64,000 bases of DNA from Pseudomonadota bacterium (GTDB lineage: Bacteria; Pseudomonadota; Alphaproteobacteria; Geminicoccales; Geminicoccaceae), in assembly GCA_030549795.1 (NCBI GenBank), contig JAUQQO010000018.1, positions 62,001-126,000 of the forward strand, read 5' to 3'. A program made the position numbers and the translations under genes. Below, piece by piece: positions 17,904 to 26,620 of the stretch (the stretch's first letter is position 1; each line of letters begins with the position of its first letter). The notes beneath the pieces were generated by a model. The model was given only the letters and a program-made list of their open reading frames with translations, had not been told where the DNA came from and did no database searches.

Positions 17904-18293
17904 ATGGTCGCCCGCACACCGAACTATCCCGCACACGAAGGGTTGGCTGCGCTCGCGTCGCGCTACGTCGAGGTCGCCAAGCTGCCGTGGCAGCCGACGC
18001 GTTTTGCGGGCATCGAAATGAAGATCCTCTTGCAGGACGAAGAGAGCGGCCTGCTCACCGCCTTATTCCGCTGGGCGCCGGGAGCGCGTCTGCCTCTTCA
18101 TGAGCATGTCGCGATCGAGCAGAGTTTCGTGCTCGAGGGCTCGTTTCGCGACGAACAAGGTGTTTGCCGCGCCGGGGACTATGTCTGGCGCCCGGCGGGG
18201 AGCCGGCACGAGGCCTGGTCGGAGGAAGGCTGTCTTCTTCTCGCCTTCTTTTTGAAGCCGAACCGCTTCCTCGATACGGAGGGCGGACGATGA
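17904..18293 (+). CDS. Cupin domain protein
   Basis: This 129-residue single cupin has motif 1 residues in RLPLHEHVAIEQSFVLEGSF (His, His, Glu as likely metal ligands) and motif 2 in GDYVWRPAGSRHEAWSEEG (His). It resembles ChrR-like cupins and small dioxygenases. The function is unknown. ATG 17904 follows GGGAGGAGG and its TGA overlaps the VOC gene start (ATGA at 18290-18293), so the two proteins are probably made together. Confidence 0.8.
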   Translation: MVARTPNYPAHEGLAALASRYVEVAKLPWQPTRFAGIEMKILLQDEESGLLTALFRWAPGARLPLHEHVAIEQSFVLEGSFRDEQGVCRAGDYVWRPAGSRHEAWSEEGCLLLAFFLKPNRFLDTEGGR

Positions 18294-18739
18294 GCCGTCC
18301 CGAGATCCGGAGCTTCAACCACACGAGCTTCACGGTCGCCGATCTCGATGCGAGTTTGCGCTTTTTCGTCGGTGTTCTCGGCTTTTCCCTTCGCGACCGC
18401 AGCCCGCGCGATCCGCGGCTGATCGGCGCCGTCACCGGGCTCGCGCATGCCGAGGTCGAAATCGCTTATCTCGACGGCTACGGGCACACGCTCGAGCTGA
18501 TCGCCTACCGCACCCCCGAAGACCGTGGTCGCGCTCTCTATCGGCCCTGCGATGCCGGTGCAGCCCACATCGCCCTCGATGTGATCGCCTTCGACCGGCT
18601 GTTGGCCGAAGTCGAGGCGCACGGTTTTCGCCGCATGGGTGAGGTCATCGTGGTGCCGGCAGGACCCAACAAGGGCCGCCGCGCAGTCTACACGCGCGGG
18701 CCGGACGGCATCATTCTCGAGCTCATCGAAGCCGCCTAG
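18290..18739 (+). CDS. VOC (glyoxalase/dioxygenase superfamily) protein
   Basis: This 149-residue vicinal-oxygen-chelate protein has two paired beta-alpha-beta-beta-beta modules. FNHTSFTVADLDASLRFFVGVLGFS carries the first metal His, and AAHIALDVIAFDRLLAEVEAHGFR carries another. The C-terminal Glu lies in PDGIILELIEAA. It could be a lyase, isomerase or dioxygenase; the substrate is unknown. Its stop TAG overlaps the stop of the convergent M28 gene inside the palindrome CTAG (18736-18739). Confidence 0.82.
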   Translation: MSRPEIRSFNHTSFTVADLDASLRFFVGVLGFSLRDRSPRDPRLIGAVTGLAHAEVEIAYLDGYGHTLELIAYRTPEDRGRALYRPCDAGAAHIALDVIAFDRLLAEVEAHGFRRMGEVIVVPAGPNKGRRAVYTRGPDGIILELIEAA

Positions 18740-19644
18740 CGCGCTTTTCTCATCGCTTCCTCCTCGGCGAGGCTGCGCAGCGCGGCATCGAGCGCATCCA
18801 AAACCCCCGCCATGAAGGTGTAGTCGAGCGTATCAGGCAAATCGCTCGCCCGGTGGTAGTTGGGATTGCGCAAGAACGCGGTGTCGGTGACCATCACCGC
18901 GGGCCAGCCGCGGTCCCAAAAGGAGGCGTGATCGGAAAGCCGGCTGATCGGCAACAACCACCCGCGCAGCGGCACGATGAGGGATTCGACGCGTACGGTC
19001 GCAGCCGCTCGCATCGCCCGCACCAGCCGTTCGGTGAAGCTTCGCGACCGTCCATCGCCGATCACGCCGATGAAATCGCCCGTCTTGGGATAGCCCCGAT
19101 TGGCGAGTACGGCGGGGTACGGCTGGCTGGGGGCGGTAAACCCCACCATCTCGAGCACGATCGCCCCGAGCACCTGCTCGCCGCGCCTTTTGGTCTCGCG
19201 GCAGAAGCGCCGGCTGCCCTGCCAGGGCGTGCCGAAGGCCGGCGGCTCTTCGAGGGTGAAGGCGACGAAGCGCAGCGGGAGAAGCGAGCCGGCGAAGCGC
19301 CGGGCGAGCTCGAGCAGCACCGCTACCGCCGAGGCGTTGTCGTCGGCCCCGGGCGTACCACGCACCGTGTCATAGTGCGCACCGACGAGGTACCAGCCGC
19401 GTGCGTCTCGGCTGGCTGCCGGTGCGCCCACGAGATTGGCGACTTCGCGCCCAAAGAAGCGATACGAGCGCCGCTCGACCACAAGGCCCGCCGCTTCGAA
19501 TTCACTTCGAATATAGGCCTCGGCGCGCGCGAGCCCGGCGCCGTCCCAAAAGGGGCGCGGGCCGATCTCGCCTGCGAGCGCGTACGCGTGCCGGCGCAGC
19601 CGCTCTTCGCTCCCTGTGGCCGGTTCGCCCGATGCTGCGCTCAC
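18736..19644 (-). CDS. M28 family zinc peptidase
   Basis: This 302-residue aminopeptidase-type protein has zinc-site elements in order: VGAHYDTVRGTPGADDNASAVAVLLELAR (His and Asp ligands), FTLEEPPAF (general-base Glu-Glu) and ISRLSDHASFWDRGWPAVMVTDT (His ligand). It has no signal peptide, so it is probably cytoplasmic. I place the start at GTG 19644, which overlaps the upstream stop as GTGA. A slightly longer ATG start at 19665 is possible. Coupling to the proline-racemase-family gene suggests peptide or imino-acid catabolism. Confidence 0.85.
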   Translation of the reverse strand: MSAASGEPATGSEERLRRHAYALAGEIGPRPFWDGAGLARAEAYIRSEFEAAGLVVERRSYRFFGREVANLVGAPAASRDARGWYLVGAHYDTVRGTPGADDNASAVAVLLELARRFAGSLLPLRFVAFTLEEPPAFGTPWQGSRRFCRETKRRGEQVLGAIVLEMVGFTAPSQPYPAVLANRGYPKTGDFIGVIGDGRSRSFTERLVRAMRAAATVRVESLIVPLRGWLLPISRLSDHASFWDRGWPAVMVTDTAFLRNPNYHRASDLPDTLDYTFMAGVLDALDAALRSLAEEEAMRKAR

Positions 19645-20672
19645 GGTTCGACGAGCCCGCCCCACAGATCCGAGAGCCGGATCCCCTCGGGAAAAGGATC
19701 TTCGGGATCGAGCCCGATCTGTTCGATCGAATAGAGCCAGGCGCGGCCCGAAATGCGCGGCAGCACGCCCGGGCGGCCGCCCACCTTTACGGCATCAAGC
19801 ACGCAGGCAGTAAATGCGGTGCCGATCGCCGAGCGGAAGACGCGCTCTTCCCCAACACGGGCGCGACCGCGCGCGCATTCGAGCGCAAGCCGCGCCGAGG
19901 TACCGGTGCCGCAGGGGCTGCGGTCGAGGCGGCCGGGCAACAGCACGGTGGCGTTGCGCGGCCCATCGTGGCCATCGGAGTACCACATGAGATAGGCGAT
20001 GCCGGAGATCGCCGGATACTCGGGGTGGATCGGATGCCAGCGCCGGCGCGCTTCTTCGAGGATGCGTACTCCGAGAGCGCACAGCTGGCGCGCCGAGCCG
20101 GGCTCGATCGCAAGGCCGAGCGGAGCGGGATCGACGAGCGCGTAGAACACGCCACCAAAGGCGATGGCGAGCTCGATGCGGCCGACATCTTCGAGCTCGA
20201 GCGAAAGCCCGTCGGCCTCGACATAGGCAGCCGGCATATCGAGCGTCACGCGACGCGCGCGGCCATTTCCACACGCGACGCGGGCGCGCACGAGCCCGGC
20301 TGCGGTATCGAGGGCGACCGAAAGTTCGGGCTCGCGCGCCGGCACCATTCCGAGCTCGACGAGAGCCGTAGCGGTGCAGATCGCATTCGAGCCCGACATG
20401 GCGTGCGCCTGATCGGGTTGCAGGATGACAAATCCGACATCCGCTTCCGGCAGGCAAGGAGGCACGAGCAGGTTGGTCGACATCGCCGGCCATCCGCGCG
20501 GCTCGCTCGTGAGGAACCGGCGCAGACGGGCTCCCTCCTGCGTTTGGTTGAGCCAGGTGAGCCGCTCCTGCATCGTGCGCCCGGGCAGCGGTAAGAGACC
20601 GCCCGTTATGATGCGGCCGATTTCGCCCTCAGCATGGACCCCGACACAGGTCAAACATCGGCTCCAGCGCAC
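19641..20672 (-). CDS. Proline racemase family enzyme, Ser/Cys variant (hydroxyproline epimerase or dehydratase)
   Basis: This 343-residue protein has the two half-sites of the family. The first catalytic position is Ser93 (HAMSGSNAICTATAL), where proline racemase has Cys. The second is Cys254 in DRSPCGTGTSARL. Proline racemases and most 4-hydroxyproline epimerases use two Cys; replacement of one points to action on hydroxyprolines, as an epimerase or dehydratase, and the exact reaction cannot be read. GTG 20672 has GGAG upstream. It is coupled to the M28 peptidase, consistent with use of collagen- or plant-derived peptides. Confidence 0.85.
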   Translation of the reverse strand: MRWSRCLTCVGVHAEGEIGRIITGGLLPLPGRTMQERLTWLNQTQEGARLRRFLTSEPRGWPAMSTNLLVPPCLPEADVGFVILQPDQAHAMSGSNAICTATALVELGMVPAREPELSVALDTAAGLVRARVACGNGRARRVTLDMPAAYVEADGLSLELEDVGRIELAIAFGGVFYALVDPAPLGLAIEPGSARQLCALGVRILEEARRRWHPIHPEYPAISGIAYLMWYSDGHDGPRNATVLLPGRLDRSPCGTGTSARLALECARGRARVGEERVFRSAIGTAFTACVLDAVKVGGRPGVLPRISGRAWLYSIEQIGLDPEDPFPEGIRLSDLWGGLVEP

Positions 20673-20887
20673 GCTTTTCGTCTCCGTTGCTGCCTTTTTG
20701 CTCGCGCTTTCGACGTTGCACTCACCCTGTCCTTGGCCGCGAGGCCGAGCTTGCCCCGCCTTGGGGTCTTGCTCAACGACGTTGCGCACCCGCGAGCATA
20801 GAAAACGGAGCCGAGGGGCGGGAAGTTGCTGATCTGCGCTGCGGGAGCGGGCCGGCGCTGTTGCACGCTTGCGCCCATCCCGTGACC

Positions 20888-22768
20888 TTAGCGCGTCGGA
20901 TCTTCACGCGGTGCGAAAATTTCGGGTCGGTCGGGATAGATCGTACGGAGCCTATGTGACAGCTCGGCAACTTCCGCGTCCGTGTTGGGCCGGATCCGGC
21001 GGAAAAGCGTTACCTCGAGGCCGTTTTCGAAGCCGGTGAGGGTGCCGATCGGCTCGAAGGCGGCACCGATACCCGTTGCGGCGGTGAGATCCTCCCACGG
21101 CAGGTGCAGGACGAAGGACGCTTTCTGCCATCCTCCCGGTGGGGTACCGCCGACCACGAGTTCAGCTCTCAAAAGCCGGTTGGGAAAGCCATCCGTCTTG
21201 TCGAGCACATGGGAGCTCAACAGCCGATGCGCCGAGCGAAAGACGAGCGGCGGGCGCACGGCGAAGGGACGAAAGTGCCCTTCGTTCAAGGTCCAGGACC
21301 CGGAAAGAACATAGAATTTCGCCGATCCGTCCATGTGTTCGAGCGCTTGATCCACCGCCGCATAGAGCTTTGCCATCGCATCGAGATCGTGGCGAACGAG
21401 CGGCGGATAGAGCGGGTCCGGGAAGAGGTGCGCGGCATGCTCCCAAAGCGACGTCGCCTTACCCTTCGGAGCGAAGACGACCCAAGCCTGCCCGAGGGCA
21501 AAGACGGCGAGCCCACCGATCACGACCAGGTGTGCCGATCGCCGCCTGAGCCGGGCGAGGATCTCGAGCAAGGCCAGGCTTGTGAGCAGGAGCGCAGCCG
21601 GCATGAAGAGATAAAAGTGGTGGAATGCGAATGTCTGCGTGCGGTTGAAAAGAAGGAAGATGATGATGGCTTGTGCGATGAGCGCGCAAGCGAGCCGTCT
21701 GCTCGTTTTTCGCCTGAGCGTGACAGCACAGGCCATCGCCACCGCGAAAAGCGTCGCATCGCCCACCGTCGCGCGCATAAGCGCTAGGTGCTCGAGTGCG
21801 GATCCATGAAAGCGAAATGCCGAATAAAGATCCGCATAGTCGATCGTGAGCGCGCGCCAGAGAAAGGGGGGCGCGACCAGGGCGAGCACCGAGCCTGCCG
21901 CCGCTGCTGTCACCAGCGGTTTCGCCATGGCGGCGATCAGGCTGCGTCGTGACGGCGCACCGCCGGCCAACCCGTGGGCGAGCGCTTCACCGGCGATTAC
22001 CATGATAAAAGACACTAAGAAAAACGCATTGTATCGTCGAAACAAGACTGCACTCGCAAGGATGATTCCAACCGCAACAAATCGTTTTAAGGAGATATTT
22101 TCAAAGGGTGTCCTGAAGTACGCAGCGATGGCGAGAAGATTCAGGGCTACCGCACCGACGTCGAGGAGGCCGCGCAAGATCGGCGCCCAAAAGAGAGGGA
22201 TCGCGGAGACGATCAGAGGCGGCACGAGCAGCGCGCCTGCCGCAGGTGCCCTCTTCGCCGTCTGCAAAGCGCACAGCGCATAGTAAAGCGACCAAACGAC
22301 AAAGCTCACGTACAGGAGGATGATCGCTGCCACATAAGCTGCCCGCTCTGCGCCGATCACAAGCAGAAGTGGAAGAAGAGGCAGCAGTGGCAAATCCGAA
22401 TAATCCTCGAACCAAATCGATTGGATAACGCTTATGACGAGTCGGTATATTGCATCGATCGGGTCGACTTCAATCCATACCTGTTCGGACGTTTCAGAGC
22501 CGAGTGGAAATGCGGTGCTTGTCGCTTGTGGTTGCGCAATAGCTCTTTCTTTCGCGACGAAAAGGGAGCGGATGGCAGCCAACGCAGAAAGCGCTTTGGT
22601 CCAATAAGTCGCATAGTCCCAAGTGTAGATCGTCCGCTCGCAGGAAACGTAAAGAAGCGCTGCTCCGGCTGCGCAGGCTGCAAAGCCGAATGCGAGCAGA
22701 ACGAACCGAAATTGCCCCCGCCAAGCGCGGGCGCTCGTCGACAGGCTTTGCGGTCCGCACGGCGGCAC
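20888..22768 (-). CDS. Multi-pass membrane protein, GT-C glycosyltransferase-like
   Basis: This 626-residue protein has about ten or more hydrophobic helices up to residue 420, then a soluble C-terminal part of about 190 residues. The layout recalls GT-C type (ArnT/PMT-like) transferases, including an early Asp in the first loop (YTWDYATYW), but no diagnostic motif decides it. The stretch 22000-22420 is clearly richer in A/T than its neighbours, suggesting foreign origin for part of the gene. The start is uncertain: GTG 22768 is the outermost choice and no good ribosome binding site is seen. Confidence 0.6.
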   Translation of the reverse strand: MPPCGPQSLSTSARAWRGQFRFVLLAFGFAACAAGAALLYVSCERTIYTWDYATYWTKALSALAAIRSLFVAKERAIAQPQATSTAFPLGSETSEQVWIEVDPIDAIYRLVISVIQSIWFEDYSDLPLLPLLPLLLVIGAERAAYVAAIILLYVSFVVWSLYYALCALQTAKRAPAAGALLVPPLIVSAIPLFWAPILRGLLDVGAVALNLLAIAAYFRTPFENISLKRFVAVGIILASAVLFRRYNAFFLVSFIMVIAGEALAHGLAGGAPSRRSLIAAMAKPLVTAAAAGSVLALVAPPFLWRALTIDYADLYSAFRFHGSALEHLALMRATVGDATLFAVAMACAVTLRRKTSRRLACALIAQAIIIFLLFNRTQTFAFHHFYLFMPAALLLTSLALLEILARLRRRSAHLVVIGGLAVFALGQAWVVFAPKGKATSLWEHAAHLFPDPLYPPLVRHDLDAMAKLYAAVDQALEHMDGSAKFYVLSGSWTLNEGHFRPFAVRPPLVFRSAHRLLSSHVLDKTDGFPNRLLRAELVVGGTPPGGWQKASFVLHLPWEDLTAATGIGAAFEPIGTLTGFENGLEVTLFRRIRPNTDAEVAELSHRLRTIYPDRPEIFAPREDPTR

Positions 22769-22893
22769 GCGGAAAATCCGTTAGCGTGTGTACACGCGGT
22801 CGACCCTCTTGCGCGCAGCGAGCGCGCGCAGCCGAAAGGCTCTCGCGCCGGCGCGCGGTTGCAGAGGTAAAGGAGCAAGAAGGCGCTGATGCC

Positions 22894-24870
22894 TCAACAG
22901 GGCTGGTGGGGGGCTAAGGCGGGAGAGTTCGGCCCGTCCATCCGCGTCTTCGATCCCCCGCATGGGATCTTGGGCTGTGCCGAGCGAGCATCCGCGCCGC
23001 GCAGGATCCAATCGAGCAACGTGGCAAAACCGTTTTCTTCACCCGAGGTCGAAACGCCCGGGCGTCCCTCCGCCCTAAGAGGGCTCTCGTCCGCTGCCAG
23101 TGCCGCTGCCAACACCGTGCGTGCGATCTGTGCCGGCAACCCGCCGCCGGTCATCCCCTGCATCGGTCGGTTGTCGTCGTTGCCGAGCCAAACCGCGACC
23201 ACATAGCCGTTCGCCATCGCCACGAACCAGGCATCGCGGAAGTCCTGGCTCGTTCCGCTCTTGCCGTAGACGGGGCGGTCGGCGAGCCGTGCCGCACGGC
23301 CGGTGCCGCGTTCGATCACCGCTGCGAACAGCCGCCGCATCGCGGCAGCGTGCTCGCGTTCGATGACGCGCTGGGCGCTGGCTTTGAAGCGATAGAGGGT
23401 GCGGCCGCGGTCGTCTTGAACCGCGCGCACCGCATGCACGATCGGGCGCAGCCCGTCGTTGCTGAACGGGAGGTAGGCCGAGGCGAGCTCGAGCGGACTC
23501 ACTTCGGCGGTGCCGAGGGCCAGCGACGGTACCGCCGGCAGGGGGGAGACGATGCCGAGCCGGCGCGCCGTCGCCACCACCGCAGCTGGTCCCACGGCTT
23601 GGATCAAGCGCGCCGCAGCGGCATTGAGGGACTGCGCGAAGGCCTCCTCGAGATCGACTCGGCCGCGGTAGCGGCCGTCGAAGTTCTCCGGCCGCCAGTT
23701 GCCGATCGCGATCGGCTTGTCCTCGATTCCGCTCTCGGGCCGCCAGCCGCTCTCGAGCGCAGCCAAATAGAGAAACGGCTTGAACGCCGAGCCGGGTTGC
23801 CGGCGGGCTTCGACGGCGCGGTTGAATCGGCTCGATCGATAACTCTTGCCGCCTACCATGGCGCGCACGGCACCCGAGCCGTCGAGTACCACAACCGCTC
23901 CCTCTTCGGCCCCGCGCTTGCGGCCCTCGCCCGCGAGTGCCGTGCGTAGCGCCTCTTCCGCCACCCGCTGCAGCCCTCGATCGAGCGTGGTGCGGACCAC
24001 GATATCGCGGCCGTGTTTGCCCAACTGTTCGGCGAGATCATCCAGCACCCAATCGAGGAAATGGCCGGCGAAGTCGGTCTGCGTTTCAGGCGCTGGTGTC
24101 GCCGGCTGGGCCCGCGCCGCGGCGGCGCGCTCGGGCGTGATCATGCCGAGTTCCTCCATACGCCGCAGCACCATGGCCGCCCGGGTGCGGGCGCGGGCGA
24201 GATCGTGGGTGGGCGCAAAGCGCGAGGGCGCGCGCAACAGACCTGCGAGCATCGCCGCTTCGGCGAGCGACAGATCTTTGGCCGATTTGCCGAAATAGCG
24301 CCGCGCCGCCGCCTCGAAGCCGTAGGCGCCGGCACCCAAATAGACCCGGTTGAGGTAGAGCGTGAGGATCTCGTCTTTACTTAAGCGCGCTTCGAGCCAA
24401 AGCGCGAGTGCCAGCTCTTGCAGCTTGCGCTTGAGACTTCGCTCCGGCGTCAAGAACAGGTTCTTGGCCAATTGTTGGGTGATGGTGCTGCCGCCGGCTT
24501 TGACCTCGCCGGCTGCGAGATTGGAAAGCGCCGCGCGCACGACACCGATGGGATCGACCCCGAAGTGGCGATAAAAGCGGTGGTCTTCGATGGCGAGCAC
24601 GGCCTGGACGAGATGGGGGGCGAACTCGTGCAGCGCAACGAAGCGCGCGCCTTCCGGCCCACGACGGGCGAGCACGGCGTCGTCTGCCGAAAGGAGCGTG
24701 ACGGTGCGCTGTTCGCTGTCGGCAAACAGCGTGTCGGTGTCCGGCAACTCCGGGGCGAGCAGGAAAAAGAGCCCGGCCCACGCAAAGAGGAAAAGCGCGA
24801 GCACGCTCAAAAGGGTGCGCGCAGCGCGCATAAAGAGTTTCGGATGAGGGGCGCCTCGCGCGCGGGCCAT
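22894..24870 (-). CDS. Class A penicillin-binding protein (PBP1 family)
   Basis: This 658-residue bifunctional peptidoglycan synthase is anchored by one N-terminal helix (about residues 17-38). The glycosyltransferase domain shows the catalytic Glu in AIEDHRFYRHFGVDP, then KAGGSTITQQLAKNLFL and LNRVYLGAGAYGFEAAA. The transpeptidase domain shows the SxxK Ser-Lys in GSAFKPFLYLAAL, SLN in AQSLNAAAARL, and KSGTSQDFRDAWFVA. It is shorter than E. coli PBP1a and lacks its large insert. It is divergent from fdhD across only about 70 bases. Confidence 0.92.
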   Translation of the reverse strand: MARARGAPHPKLFMRAARTLLSVLALFLFAWAGLFFLLAPELPDTDTLFADSEQRTVTLLSADDAVLARRGPEGARFVALHEFAPHLVQAVLAIEDHRFYRHFGVDPIGVVRAALSNLAAGEVKAGGSTITQQLAKNLFLTPERSLKRKLQELALALWLEARLSKDEILTLYLNRVYLGAGAYGFEAAARRYFGKSAKDLSLAEAAMLAGLLRAPSRFAPTHDLARARTRAAMVLRRMEELGMITPERAAAARAQPATPAPETQTDFAGHFLDWVLDDLAEQLGKHGRDIVVRTTLDRGLQRVAEEALRTALAGEGRKRGAEEGAVVVLDGSGAVRAMVGGKSYRSSRFNRAVEARRQPGSAFKPFLYLAALESGWRPESGIEDKPIAIGNWRPENFDGRYRGRVDLEEAFAQSLNAAAARLIQAVGPAAVVATARRLGIVSPLPAVPSLALGTAEVSPLELASAYLPFSNDGLRPIVHAVRAVQDDRGRTLYRFKASAQRVIEREHAAAMRRLFAAVIERGTGRAARLADRPVYGKSGTSQDFRDAWFVAMANGYVVAVWLGNDDNRPMQGMTGGGLPAQIARTVLAAALAADESPLRAEGRPGVSTSGEENGFATLLDWILRGADARSAQPKIPCGGSKTRMDGPNSPALAPHQPC

Positions 24871-24942
24871 GGGTAGAAGCTTGCAGGTCCGAGGTTCAGC
24901 CTTAGTTTAGCCGATAGCGAGTCCGCGAATCGAGCGTGTACA

Positions 24943-25824
24943 ATGGCCTACCCGCTCTTGCTTCCCGATCCGACCAATCCCGCTTTGACCCAGCCGGTCG
25001 TTGGTCTCGATCACGAAGGACGGCGCGTGGAGGCGCGGATCGTGCACGAGCGGCCGCTTACCATCTTTCTCAACGGCCGCGAGATCGTCACGGTGATGAC
25101 GATCGGCGACCATCCCGAAGAGCTGGCGATCGGCTATCTCTTGAACCAGAACATGCTGCGGCCCGACGATGTCGTGACCGCGATCGAGCACGATCCCGAG
25201 CTCGAAGTTGTGGTGGTGCGCACCGCACGCGAGACAGATTTCGAACATAAGCTCCAGAAAAAAATCAAAACTTCGGGTTGTGCACAGGGCACGGTGTTCG
25301 GAGATCTCATGGAGCGTTTCGACGAGATCCGTCTTCCGCGCGATGCCGTGCTCAAGACTTCATGGCTCTACGCGCTCACGAAGAAGATCAACATGACACC
25401 CTCGCTTTACCTCGAGGCCGGGGCCATCCACGGCTGCGTCTTGTGCCAGCGCGATGAAATCCTCGTGTACATGGAAGACGTCGGGCGGCACAATGCGGTC
25501 GACAAGATTGCCGGTTTCATGTGGAAACACGGCATCAAACCGCACGACAAAATCTTCTATACGACGGGAAGACTCACCTCCGAAATGGTCATCAAGACGG
25601 TGCAGATGGAGATCCCGATCTTGATCTCGCGCTCGGGTTTTACGGCCTGGGGGGTCGAGCTCGCCCGCCGCGCCGGCTTAACGCTCATCGGTCGCGCGCG
25701 CGGCAGGCGCTTTCTCGCGCTTTCTGGCGAAGAGCGAATCGTCTTCGATGCCGACCCGCGGCGGATCGAGGAAGAGGATCCGCGCTTCCAGCGCAAGGGC
25801 GCGCGCGATGACGGCGAGGGCTAG
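24943..25824 (+). CDS. fdhD: Formate dehydrogenase accessory sulfurtransferase FdhD
   Basis: This 293-residue protein moves sulfur from a cysteine desulfurase to the molybdenum cofactor of FDH. Family elements visible are the N-terminal ERPLTIFLNGREIVTVMTIGDHPEELAIGYLL, the Cys pair in IHGCVLCQ, and VGRHNAVDKIAGF followed by TGRLTSEMVIK. It serves the FdhA encoded about 13 kb upstream. ATG 24943 has no obvious Shine-Dalgarno. MobA follows on the same strand after about 100 bases. Confidence 0.93.
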   Translation: MAYPLLLPDPTNPALTQPVVGLDHEGRRVEARIVHERPLTIFLNGREIVTVMTIGDHPEELAIGYLLNQNMLRPDDVVTAIEHDPELEVVVVRTARETDFEHKLQKKIKTSGCAQGTVFGDLMERFDEIRLPRDAVLKTSWLYALTKKINMTPSLYLEAGAIHGCVLCQRDEILVYMEDVGRHNAVDKIAGFMWKHGIKPHDKIFYTTGRLTSEMVIKTVQMEIPILISRSGFTAWGVELARRAGLTLIGRARGRRFLALSGEERIVFDADPRRIEEEDPRFQRKGARDDGEG

Positions 25825-25926
25825 GCGCGCGTACCGACGCGCGCGCGGCGGCACCGGTCGCGAGCAGCTTGGACACGCGCCGGCTCGGCTCAAAAGTTAC
25901 CCGATGTGCATCGGCTGTCCGCGCCC

Positions 25927-26550
25927 ATGAGCCCTCCGGTTCTCGGCGTGATCCTCGCGGGCGGCCTCGCCCGCCGCATGGGCGGCGGCGACAAGGCGCT
26001 CTTGCCGCTCGGGTCGGGTACGCTGCTCGATGCCGTGATCGCGCGCGCCCGCCCGCAGGTGCACGCTCTGGTCCTCAACGCCAACGGCGACCCGGCGCGC
26101 TTTGCTCGCTTCGGTCTCGAGGTGGTGGCCGACCCGATCGCGGGCTTCCCGGGGCCGCTTGCGGGCGTGCTCGCCGGGCTGGAGGCGGCAGCACAGCGCG
26201 ATCCGCCGCTGCCGTGGGTGGTCAGCCTGGCTGCCGACACGCCGTTCTTCCCTACTGATCTCGTCGAGCGGCTGTTCGCGGCGGTCGCGCGCGAGGGGGC
26301 CGAGCTCGCCTGCGCCGCCTCGGGGGGCCGGACGCACCCGGTCTTCGGTCTGTGGCCGGTTCGTCTCGCGAGCGCTCTCAAACACGCTCTTTTGGAAGAG
26401 GGCCTGCGCAAAATCGACCTCTGGACGGCGCGCTACCGCCTTGCGGTGGTGGATTGGCCGAGCGAGCCCTTCGATCCCTTCTTCAACGTCAACACGCCCG
26501 CCGAGCTCGCCGAAGCCGAACGGCTCGCGGCTCTCTACCCACGCAGCTGA
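25927..26550 (+). CDS. mobA: Molybdenum cofactor guanylyltransferase MobA
   Basis: This 207-residue nucleotidyltransferase joins GMP to molybdopterin to make the MGD cofactor used by FdhA. The N-terminal motif [23 protein letters not shown] (residues 6-28) contains the GTP-binding loop and Lys; AADTPFFP provides the metal-binding Asp. The C-terminal [17 protein letters not shown] is typical. I chose ATG 25927 ([13 protein letters not shown]) over an in-frame GTG at 25906. A candidate bidirectional terminator separates it from the convergent transketolase gene. Confidence 0.93.
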   Translation: MSPPVLGVILAGGLARRMGGGDKALLPLGSGTLLDAVIARARPQVHALVLNANGDPARFARFGLEVVADPIAGFPGPLAGVLAGLEAAAQRDPPLPWVVSLAADTPFFPTDLVERLFAAVAREGAELACAASGGRTHPVFGLWPVRLASALKHALLEEGLRKIDLWTARYRLAVVDWPSEPFDPFFNVNTPAELAEAERLAALYPRS

Positions 26551-26588
26551 ACGGCGCAGAACGTTACCTTCTGTTCCACAGCGACGCG

Positions 26589-26619
26589 AACCGGCATCCC
26601 GCCGAGCGCGGCGCCGGTT
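26589..26619. terminator. Candidate bidirectional terminator hairpin
   Basis: AACCGGC (26589-26595) pairs with GCCGGTT (26613-26619), leaving a 17-base GC-rich loop. It sits in the 70-base gap between the convergent stops of mobA and the transketolase C-half. No T-tract follows, so intrinsic termination is unproven. Confidence 0.4.
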
Positions 26620-26620
26620 G

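Noticed and set aside
24939-24944. TACAAT as a -10 promoter element for fdhD
   Set aside because: It overlaps the fdhD start codon, so it cannot drive a transcript that includes that start, and no paired -35 is seen.
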